Source of the DNA: Bacteroidetes bacterium B1(2017)
GTDB lineage: Bacteria; Bacteroidota; Bacteroidia; UKL13-3
NCBI GenBank assembly: GCA_002256395.1
Contig: NKJG01000012.1
Location: 1-57,192, forward strand
Reading direction: 5' to 3'
DNA length: 57,192 nucleotides
The translations under genes were made by a program, and so were the position numbers. This document shows, piece by piece, positions 51,654-57,192 of this stretch (the stretch's first letter is position 1; each line of letters starts with the position of its first letter). The notes under the pieces were generated by a model, which saw nothing but the letters and a program-made list of their open reading frames with translations, was not told the origin of the DNA and searched no databases.

Positions 51654-52730
51654 ATGAAGCTTTTAGAAGAAGTAAGAATTGGCAATTTAGGCTTGCAAAA
51701 CAAAATGGCAATGGCACCTATGACACGCAGTCGTGCTGATCTAAATGGAGTAGTAAGTGATTTAACAGTATTGTACTATGCCCAAAGAGCCAGTGCAGGT
51801 TTGTTGATTACCGAAGCCATCAATATCACCGAACAAGCATTAGGAAGCCCATTTACACCAGGTATTTTTACCTATGAGCAAATAGTTGCTTGGAAAAAAG
51901 TAACCAATGCTGTCCACGATAAAGGAGGGAAAATTATTGCTCAATTGTGGCATACAGGTCGAGTTGGACATTCAGTTGATAAAGGAGGTGTTTTACCAGT
52001 TGCCCCATCGGCTATTGCTATTCAAGGGCAGCAACATTTTACATCACAAGGGCCAAAAGAATATGAAACACCAAGAGCCTTAGAAACAAAGGAAGTAAAA
52101 CTAATTGTGCAAGACTATAAACAAGCTGCCATAAACGCTATTGAAGCTGGTTTTGATGGTATAGAGTTACATGCTGCATTTGGGTATTTACCGAATCAAT
52201 TTTTGGTAGAAAGTGCCAATCAACGCACGGATGAATACGGTGGAAGCATAGAAAATAGAAGCCGTTTTGTATTAGAAGTAATGCAAGCCATGGTAGATGG
52301 AATTGGCGAAAACAAAGTAGCTATAAAACTTTCTCCAAGCATTCCTTTTAACAGTATCATTGATAGCAACCCAACTGAATTATTTTCTTACCTATTAAAA
52401 AAACTAAATAACATGCCATTGCTTTATGTACAATTAATGAATGCCATGTTTCCTACGGATAACTTACCGCAATATCCAAGAGATGTGATAGGAACATTTG
52501 GCGGTTTAACAAAACATGCCTTAATGGCAAATGGCGGCTATACACGTGAAACTGGTGAACAAGAATTAGAGAAAGGCATTGCGAAAATGATTTCTTATGG
52601 TGCTTTGTTTTTAGCCAATCCAGATTTACCTAAACGTTTTGAATTAAACGCAGAACTCAATCACCCAGATCGTGCCACTATGTATGGCGGTGGTGAAAAA
52701 GGATACACGGATTATCCAACTTTAAATTAA
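51654..52730 (+). CDS. Alkene reductase (old yellow enzyme family) with altered active-site pair
   Basis: A 358-residue FMN enzyme of the NemA/PETN reductase type: KMAMAPMTRSRADLNGVVSD near 17, QLWHTGRVGH near 97, ELHAAFGYLPNQFL at 171-184, NQRTDEYGGSIENR near 189 and YGGGEKGYTDYP at the end. In the family the substrate-anchoring pair is His then His/Asn three residues on; here it is H173 and F176, while the proton-donor Tyr (Y178) is kept. The enzyme should still bind FMN, but substrate range may differ. It is in the MarR operon, consistent with reduction of quinones or enones. Confidence 0.85.
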   Translation: MKLLEEVRIGNLGLQNKMAMAPMTRSRADLNGVVSDLTVLYYAQRASAGLLITEAINITEQALGSPFTPGIFTYEQIVAWKKVTNAVHDKGGKIIAQLWHTGRVGHSVDKGGVLPVAPSAIAIQGQQHFTSQGPKEYETPRALETKEVKLIVQDYKQAAINAIEAGFDGIELHAAFGYLPNQFLVESANQRTDEYGGSIENRSRFVLEVMQAMVDGIGENKVAIKLSPSIPFNSIIDSNPTELFSYLLKKLNNMPLLYVQLMNAMFPTDNLPQYPRDVIGTFGGLTKHALMANGGYTRETGEQELEKGIAKMISYGALFLANPDLPKRFELNAELNHPDRATMYGGGEKGYTDYPTLN

Positions 52731-52760
52731 TCAATTTTTTAACAAATAAATTTTATCAAA

Positions 52761-53165
52761 ATGAATTCAAAATTAAATTTCAAACAAATCATTACTGCGG
52801 GAGCAATTGCAGCAGTTGTGTCAGTAGTTATCAACATTATCTTATACTTTGTTTTTCATTCGGTAGGTGTTATTTCAGATACTGTTTTTGTGCAACCTAA
52901 TGAACCTTTGACGGTCGTTCCTGTCATTATTTCAAGTATTTTACCAACTTTTATTGGTGCTTGTGTATTTTTCCTGTTCGAAAAATATACTAACAATGGT
53001 CTTAAGATTTTTAGCATTTTAGCAAATGTTTTAGTGTTTTTATCTTTATCAAGTCCGTTTATGGCCGTGCAAGGTATGCCAGTTGCTTATGGAATTGTGC
53101 TTGATGTAATGCATTTGGTGGTTGCTTTTTCGTTATTATATTTTATCAAAAAAGCGAAGAATTAA
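52761..53165 (+). CDS. DUF6069-like four-helix membrane protein
   Basis: A 134-residue protein with four predicted membrane helices (about 11-33, 51-71, 80-98, 108-128) and no other domain. The pattern (IITAGAIAAVVSVVINIILYF, then a loop with PNEPLTVVPVIISSILPTF) fits the DUF6069 family of small membrane proteins found with oxidoreductases. Function is unknown. It sits 30 bases after the alkene reductase and 23 bases before the second pirin, so it is part of the operon. Confidence 0.65.
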   Translation: MNSKLNFKQIITAGAIAAVVSVVINIILYFVFHSVGVISDTVFVQPNEPLTVVPVIISSILPTFIGACVFFLFEKYTNNGLKIFSILANVLVFLSLSSPFMAVQGMPVAYGIVLDVMHLVVAFSLLYFIKKAKN

Positions 53166-53188
53166 TTCAGCTCTTTAATTTTAAAAAA

Positions 53189-53896
53189 ATGAAATTCTTA
53201 CACAGACCAAACAAAGCCAGATGGCACAAACAAGACGCTTGGAAAAAAAGTGCCTATGCCTTTGCCCCCAACCAAACCAATTTTGGCGAACTTTGTGGCT
53301 TTGCCGATGATATTGTAAATGGTGGTGAAGGCTTTGGTATGCACCCACATCAAAACATGGAAATTAGTACCATAGTGGTAGCTGGTTCGCAAGCCCATAA
53401 AGACAATACAGGCAGCGAAGGCATCATCCATCAAAATAGTGTGCAGACAATGAGTGCTGGCACGGGTATTATGCACAGCGAATTTAATGCTTCCAAAACA
53501 GAACCTTTTCACAGTTATCAGATTTGGGTATATCCAAGGGAACTGAATGTAAAGCCAAGGCACGAAGCATTTAAGTATCAATTAGAAGACAAATTGAATA
53601 AAATTCTCTTGACGCTTTCACCAGATAGAAGAAGCAACACAGCCTTAATAAATCAAGATGCTTTTTTTAGTGTGAGTCGTGTTGAAAAAGCAGTGGCGTT
53701 AGAGTACAATATGAATTTAACTGGTAATGGTGTTTATGTTCATTGTATAAGTGGCAGCATAACTATTGATAACTTCATCCTTCAAGAAGGAGATGCATTA
53801 GGCGTTTATGAAACAGAATCGTTCACATTCAAAGCATCAGACACAGCAGAACTTATTTTTGTAGAAGTGCCTATGAATAGAGGAGTTAAAATTTAA
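53189..53896 (+). CDS. YhaK-type pirin (bicupin)
   Basis: A 235-residue pirin. The metal-binding residues H52, H54 (GMHPHQNME) and H96, E98 (GTGIMHSEF) are present. It is shorter and clearly different from the pirin at 50802, resembling E. coli YhaK, which is redox sensitive. Two different pirins in one MarR operon suggests a response to redox-active aromatics. It is followed directly by the last operon gene (5 bases). Confidence 0.85.
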   Translation: MKFLHRPNKARWHKQDAWKKSAYAFAPNQTNFGELCGFADDIVNGGEGFGMHPHQNMEISTIVVAGSQAHKDNTGSEGIIHQNSVQTMSAGTGIMHSEFNASKTEPFHSYQIWVYPRELNVKPRHEAFKYQLEDKLNKILLTLSPDRRSNTALINQDAFFSVSRVEKAVALEYNMNLTGNGVYVHCISGSITIDNFILQEGDALGVYETESFTFKASDTAELIFVEVPMNRGVKI

Positions 53897-53901
53897 TCAA
53901 T

Positions 53902-54252
53902 GTGCTAACAAGAGAACATATTTCATATGATGTGGCTGCACCAGTAATTGTGCTTTTTGGCTGTAATCCTTTCAGAAGAGAGGAAGTTATCAACCATTTA
54001 AAACAAATCGGAGACATTACGATATATGGCACATTGAGTGAGGAAGAAGGGATGGAGAAAATCACATCATTGCCAAAAGTAGATATAGTATTAATTGGTG
54101 GTAGATATTCTGATGAACAAAGAATAAGAATCAGAAAATTTGTAGCTGAGCATTTACCAAATACAAAAATTAGTGAACCTGGTGTTAAGTATCCTTATGA
54201 AAAGGAAGCAATAAACAACGATATTCACTTAAAATTAAATTTACGAGTATGA
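53902..54252 (+). CDS. Small receiver-like or Rossmann-like protein, unknown function
   Basis: A 116-residue protein starting at GTG (an ATG two bases earlier is out of frame and stops at once). Alternating beta strands and helices (APVIVLFGCNPF, VDIVLIGGRYSDEQRIRIRKFV, ) suggest a small three-layer alpha/beta fold like a response-regulator receiver, but there is no phosphoacceptor Asp pocket. I do not recognise the family. As the last intact gene of the MarR operon it may act with the pirins or alkene reductase. Confidence 0.65.
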   Translation: MLTREHISYDVAAPVIVLFGCNPFRREEVINHLKQIGDITIYGTLSEEEGMEKITSLPKVDIVLIGGRYSDEQRIRIRKFVAEHLPNTKISEPGVKYPYEKEAINNDIHLKLNLRV

Positions 54253-54343
54253 GTGCAACTGATTTAAACACAAATTCGTGAATGTTGAATACGAAATCGC
54301 CGATTTTGAAAACAAAATCGACGATGATGAATTGAAAAGATAA
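54249..54343 (+). pseudogene. Short remnant after the MarR operon
   Basis: ATG at 54249 opens MSATDLNTNS and stops at 54281, but another frame starting at GTG 54278 continues as VNVEYEIADFENKIDDDELKR and stops at 54343. Both halves look protein-like, as if one small gene had lost its middle and shifted frame. No family is recognised. Confidence 0.3.
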
Positions 54344-54484
54344 GGAACAATGGATATTTAATTCTTTTTCATAAAAAATTGAAATTTAGAGTTTTATAGG
54401 GGATGGGGCTTTGAAATTATAATACAATCATCCATTTGATTTGTTTCAAAGTTGTTATTCTGCTGTGTATGATTATACACAATC
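54344..54484. other. Non-coding stretch between gene remnants
   Basis: About 140 AT-rich bases between the two remnants; no hairpin, promoter or coding trace that I can support. Confidence 0.4.
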
Positions 54485-54646
54485 TTATATCACTTTGCAG
54501 CAGCCAGATAATTCTTTTTTGATGGTAGGGTAGTTTCTGTAATAAACTGTGCTGGATCCACTGGCTTCTACTACAAGTTTTTTGCTTATGGTCCAATTTA
54601 CATTGATTGATCCTTCAATTCGGCTTAACCACACTTTACAATACTT
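54485..54646 (-). pseudogene. DUF2807 (head-GIN adhesin-like) C-terminal remnant
   Basis: An open frame too short for a gene (about 53 codons, no ATG) reads …LSRIEGSINVNWTISKK… then LVVEASGSSTVYYRNYPTIKKELSG… and ends at 54485. The block ASGSSTVYYxxxPTIKKELSG is typical of the C-terminus of DUF2807 putative auto-transporter adhesins. The start and the middle of the gene are missing, so it is a decayed copy. Confidence 0.45.
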
Positions 54647-54687
54647 TTAAGTATTTTACTTTTACACTTACTTTTACACTTAAAGAA

Positions 54688-54721
54688 AAATGCCTTACAA
54701 TCTATTGATTATAAGGCATTT
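54688..54721. terminator. Terminator downstream of tRNA-Arg
   Basis: Arms AAATGCCTTA (54688-54697) and TAAGGCATTT (54712-54721) with a further AATC/GATT pairing inside the loop. On the minus strand it is followed by T-rich sequence, 15 bases after the 3' end of the tRNA. Confidence 0.8.
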
Positions 54722-54735
54722 GATTTTTCTATTTG

Positions 54736-54807
54736 TGGTCCCAAAGGGAATCGAACCCATATCTAATGTTTAGGAAACATCTATTCTATCCGTTGAACTA
54801 TGGGACC
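54736..54807 (-). tRNA. tRNA-Arg (anticodon CCU)
   Basis: Read on the minus strand, 72 nucleotides fold as a standard cloverleaf: acceptor GGTCCCA pairs with TGGGACC, T-arm GGGTTCGATTCCC, and an anticodon loop TTCCTAA flanked by GATGT/ACATT, giving CCU for codon AGG. The discriminator is A and the CCA tail is not encoded. Confidence 0.92.
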
Positions 54808-54839
54808 AGTATTTTTATCAAACTATTATTTTATCTTTC

Positions 54840-54907
54840 AAACCCATATCTAATGTTTAGGAAACACTCGGGGCGACCGTCGCTTCTATCCGTTGAACTA
54901 CGGGACC
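54840..54907 (-). pseudogene. Broken second copy of tRNA-Arg(CCU)
   Basis: Repeats the 5' acceptor, D-arm and anticodon arm of the tRNA just upstream (AACCCATATCTAATGTTTAG and TCTATCCGTTGAACTA blocks match) but has about 13-16 extra bases (with the mini-palindrome GCGACCGTCGC) between D-arm and anticodon arm and lacks the T-arm and 3' acceptor strand. It cannot fold as a tRNA. Confidence 0.75.
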
Positions 54908-54955
54908 GTAATTGGAGTGCAAATTTCGTTAAATTTAAGAGAAATAAAAAGTATT

Positions 54956-55043
54956 CCTTTATAAAAACAAAGAACACAGCAGAACTGGGGTCTATGCTTT
55001 CATCAATATGTATCAAGTTTGAAACATCTATTCAAAGTCTTTA
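54956..55043. repeat. Long direct repeat, left copy
   Basis: About 88 bases that recur at 56837-56927 with roughly 85% identity (ATAAAAACAAAGAAC…CAGCAGAACTGGGGTCT…CAATATG.ATCAAGTTTGAAAC…TATTCAAAGTCTTTA). The pair flanks the surface-protein gene at 55111-56199. The hairpin inside this copy is damaged. Confidence 0.85.
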
Positions 55044-55110
55044 CTTCTATTTTATCCTACGGAAAATGTTGAAAAGTAAATAATTCTCTATTCGACGATT
55101 TCCATCGTTC

Positions 55111-56199
55111 TTATTTCCTTCCAATAATCATCCCACGAATTACTGCATTTGTAGCTGATGCCGTGGCATTTCCAATATTTGTAACACGTATATTTGCTGA
55201 GTTAAGGGTGGGGTACGTGTCTACAGTATAAACAATAAAACTTGGGTTTACAGTTGTGCCAGCTGTTTCTGTAATCAAAACCGAAGGATTTGCCGTAAAA
55301 GTTGAATAACCAATTCCTATGCAACATATAGTGGAACCAGCAGCTAAAGAATAGGTAATATTTGCTGGCGAAGAATATTCATCAATGGCCAATTGGTTGG
55401 CATCGTTGCTACGTACTATTCCTTTTCCATTATTGGTAGTTATATTGCCATCAACAGCAAGATTTCCATTGGCATTAAGGGTTCCGGTTACATTTACTAC
55501 GCTTAAAAAATTTGCTGTAGAATTTGCCTGTAAAGTTCCAACAATTTCAGAAAAGCCATTGGAATACAAGCCATTAGAATATAAATCTCCATTTACAGAT
55601 AGCTTGTAGGTTGGGCCAGTGAATCCAATACCTACATTTCCTGATGAAGTAATTGTCATTCTTTCTAAATTATTAGTCCCAATGCCAATTGAAGCATTTT
55701 CATAATTCCAAAAGAATGCTTTGGCAGATGCACTATTAATGCCTACCAAAAGCCCATCTGTAGCGGTTGTGCCAGATAAGGTATTATGAAAATACATACT
55801 AGCATTGGTAGGATGAAAGAAATCAAATGGAGAAGCAGGTGTATTTGTACCTATCCCTACATTACCAAGCGAATAAGAAATAGATGTACCATTCACATTC
55901 CATTGGTTGCCAAAAAGGGCATTTTGCCAGGCCGTACCATCATAATAACGGAAATTGTGGCCTGTGGTGTTGTAATAAAGTAATCCTTCAGTAGGTGATG
56001 CTAAATCTGATCCAACGCGAGGAAAAAGGACGCCTTTATTACTGCTTCGAATATCTAAAATAGAAGTAGAATTAGGGATGTCAGTGCCACCAATATTAGA
56101 AATCACGCTGCCACTTGGCGAATCGATAATTTTGGCGTTTTGAGCAAAAACATAAGTACTAAACGATAGCATAAAAATGCAAAGGAGAATTTGTTTCAT
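55111..56199 (-). CDS. Surface protein with GNVGIGT tail-fibre-like repeats
   Basis: A 362-residue exported protein starting at the ATG 56197-56199 (MKQILLCIFMLSFSTYVFAQ signal); a frame 25 residues longer is unlikely. Residues about 25-95 carry the Bacteroidota module SILDIRSSNKGVLFPRVG…GLLYYNTTGHNFRYYDGTAWQ. Then come GNVGIGTNTP and SGNVGIGFTGPTYKLSVNGD repeats typical of fibrous, tail-spike-like surface proteins, and a C-terminal region of about 90 residues without known motifs. There is no T9SS tail. Probably an adhesive surface fibre. Confidence 0.75.
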   Translation of the reverse strand: MKQILLCIFMLSFSTYVFAQNAKIIDSPSGSVISNIGGTDIPNSTSILDIRSSNKGVLFPRVGSDLASPTEGLLYYNTTGHNFRYYDGTAWQNALFGNQWNVNGTSISYSLGNVGIGTNTPASPFDFFHPTNASMYFHNTLSGTTATDGLLVGINSASAKAFFWNYENASIGIGTNNLERMTITSSGNVGIGFTGPTYKLSVNGDLYSNGLYSNGFSEIVGTLQANSTANFLSVVNVTGTLNANGNLAVDGNITTNNGKGIVRSNDANQLAIDEYSSPANITYSLAAGSTICCIGIGYSTFTANPSVLITETAGTTVNPSFIVYTVDTYPTLNSANIRVTNIGNATASATNAVIRGMIIGRK

Positions 56200-56292
56200 G
56201 GCGTTAAATATAAAGTTTAACAAAGCTTTATTTTTTTTTTTGAAATTTAATAACAATAGGTAAGGATAAAGCAAAAGGTTTTATTTAATGGC

Positions 56293-56448
56293 TTATTTTT
56301 GAGTATGTTGTGTCGAATTGTTGTTTGGTTTTTTATCAATGGTAAACCAAATAAATTTATAATTTAGGTTGAGTTGTACATCTGGAAATTTCTTTTCGTG
56401 GAATTTGGATGCATCAATCTTGTAAAATAGGGTAAAATAAGAAAAGGT
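56293..56448 (-). pseudogene. C-terminal remnant of a probable outer-membrane protein
   Basis: A 51-codon open frame with no start codon, ending at 56293, reads TFSYFTLFYKIDASKFHEKK… then PDVQLNLNYKFIWFTIDKK… . The alternation of aromatic and polar residues resembles the last strands of a beta-barrel. An in-frame stop at 56449 cuts it off. No family is named; the trace could also be chance, but stop-free length and composition favour a decayed gene. Confidence 0.35.
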
Positions 56449-56451
56449 TTA

Positions 56452-56836
56452 ATTGAAACTAAAATTTCTACTTTTTCAAAAATGTAGAAATCCCCAAAAC
56501 TCTTTATTGTAAATAGGACAGAAATCTTTTAAAATTATTAGAAACTGAAATCAATATTATAAAAGTCACTTTTTTAAGAAACCTAGTGAATATTGAAGAA
56601 CTTTCCGCTACAAAGGGCAATTATTTTGGCAATAAGAAAAAAACATTCCATAAGCCATAGCCAAATGGTTGGTAAATTTGCTAATGGGCAAAAATGGACT
56701 CAAAAGGAAAATACCGAACAAATATTAGAGAAGAAGTTAAAGTGCAAGAAGGCGGTTTTTGGAAATCTTCTGGTTTAGAGGAATTATTTGGGAAGTGCGG
56801 AGAATTTGGACTTTTTCGGAATAATAAATTGATTAA
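56452..56836. other. Intergenic stretch without a supported gene
   Basis: Short open frames of up to 70 codons exist on the plus strand (56587-56661, 56593-56778, 56694-56906), but they overlap in different frames and match no family I know. They may be a single decayed gene. Otherwise AT-rich sequence. Confidence 0.35.
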
Positions 56837-56927
56837 CCTTATAAAAACAAAGAACCCCAGCAGAACTGGGGTCTTTGCGGCATTTACCAATATGAATCAA
56901 GTTTGAAACTTGTATTCAAAGTCTTTA
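56837..56927. repeat. Long direct repeat, right copy, with an intact hairpin
   Basis: Counterpart of 54956-55043. It contains the hairpin ACCCCAG-CAGAA-CTGGGGT within AAAGA…TCTTT, a likely terminator for transcripts crossing here from either side. The hairpin arms are intact in this copy only. Confidence 0.85.
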
Positions 56928-56930
56928 TAT

Positions 56931-57004
56931 CCTGAGGACACTGAGCGAAGCCGAAGTGTCATTTCTGCGGTCACTGAGCGGCACTTCGAGATCTTCGGTC
57001 GCAA
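56931..57004. repeat. Palindromic REP-like intergenic repeat
   Basis: GACACTGAGCGAAGCCGAAGTGTC forms a hairpin and is followed by a variant (GGTCACTGAGCGGCACTTCGAGATC). Motifs of the form CACTGAGCG…AAGTG are widely scattered between genes in this phylum. It lies between the direct repeat and the last gene. Confidence 0.6.
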
Positions 57005-57069
57005 TTTCATTCAGACTATCATCTGAATTTCATTATGCTCGGTGAGCAGCAACCAGTATTCTAATTAAA

Positions 57070-57192
57070 TCAATAATCTGCGTTTTGAGGGTCGAAGTTT
57101 GTCCAACCTGCCGTCCAGTCAGTAGTGCTAAATGCACCTACATAAGTGTTGGCTTCAAATCCTGCTGGAAGTGTTACACCAGCATTCAACAA
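57070..57192 (-). CDS. C-terminal end of a surface protein (partial)
   Basis: A minus-strand frame enters from the right edge and stops with TGA at 57070-57072. The last 40 residues (…GVTLPAGFEANTYVGAFSTTD… WTAGWTNFDPQNADY) have the Trp/Gly/Asp pattern common at the C-terminus of exported Bacteroidota proteins of unknown function, with the W-x-x-GWTNFDP ending. The rest lies outside the window. Confidence 0.7.
   Translation of the reverse strand: MLNAGVTLPAGFEANTYVGAFSTTDWTAGWTNFDPQNADY

Noticed and set aside
55111..56199. Prophage tail fibre
   Set aside because: The GNVGIGT repeats also occur in chromosomal surface proteins of this phylum and no phage structural or lysis genes are present.
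56694..56906. 70-codon plus-strand frame at the right end
   Set aside because: Its second half is the direct repeat and no family is recognised; it may be part of a decayed gene but not a gene as it stands.

Overview
The window looks like chromosomal DNA from a low-GC, non-parasitic Bacteroidota bacterium, most likely order Cytophagales. Reasons: promoters of the Bacteroidota type (TAnnTTTG -7 box) with few clear Shine-Dalgarno sites, a type IX secretion C-terminal domain on a glycoside hydrolase, the DUF4159-MoxR-DUF58-BatA-DUF4175 operon typical of the phylum, Tat-like leaders on many periplasmic enzymes, and the paired DUF1553/DUF1501 genes shared by Cytophagales and Planctomycetes. Assignment below order is not possible from the sequence alone. 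No prophage, transposase, CRISPR array or rRNA operon was seen.

Layout. 1-5800: the last residues of an upstream gene, a large exported PQQ-type sugar dehydrogenase fused to PKD, cytochrome c and a C-terminal binding-like domain, then a convergent GntP permease-DUF2891 pair. 5876-13256: a tightly packed minus-strand MoxR/DUF58/BatA envelope operon. 13415-16517: a GH5 glycanase with a T9SS tail and an S41 protease lipoprotein. 16693-28649: two paralogous TldD-TldE pairs that bracket an unrelated block (methyltransferase, two membrane/glycosyl transferases, AlkB-type monooxygenase, GNAT). Only the TldD partners carry Tat-like leaders.

29053-31554: an SBBP beta-propeller surface protein, a DUF1801 protein and a membrane-anchored thioredoxin. 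31749-38112: a plus-strand catabolic cluster of GH88 unsaturated uronyl hydrolase, an unusual OYE-like flavoenzyme, an SDR, an exported Gfo/Idh/MocA oxidoreductase, a small lipoprotein and an aldo/keto reductase; it reads like a redox-assisted route for an oxidised or unsaturated sugar. 38206-47319: rluF, then a minus-strand Planctomycete-like set (acetyl xylan esterase, DUF2231/cytochrome c/LRR protein, PSCyt1/DUF1549/LamG/DUF1553 protein, DUF1501 protein). The DUF1501 gene is strikingly GC-rich compared with everything around it.

47634-50163: a lipoprotein, a small acidic protein, a histone H1-like protein and a scar where two 5'-truncated genes (DNRLRE and GH38) meet head to head. 50294-54252: a MarR-led electrophile/redox operon (two pirins, an alkene reductase with an altered active-site pair, a DUF6069 membrane protein, an unknown) with matching operator-like sites before marR and the first pirin. 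54253-57192: a decaying zone with a tRNA-Arg(CCU), a broken second copy of it, gene remnants, long direct repeats around one surface-protein gene, and the 3' end of another surface protein running off the window.
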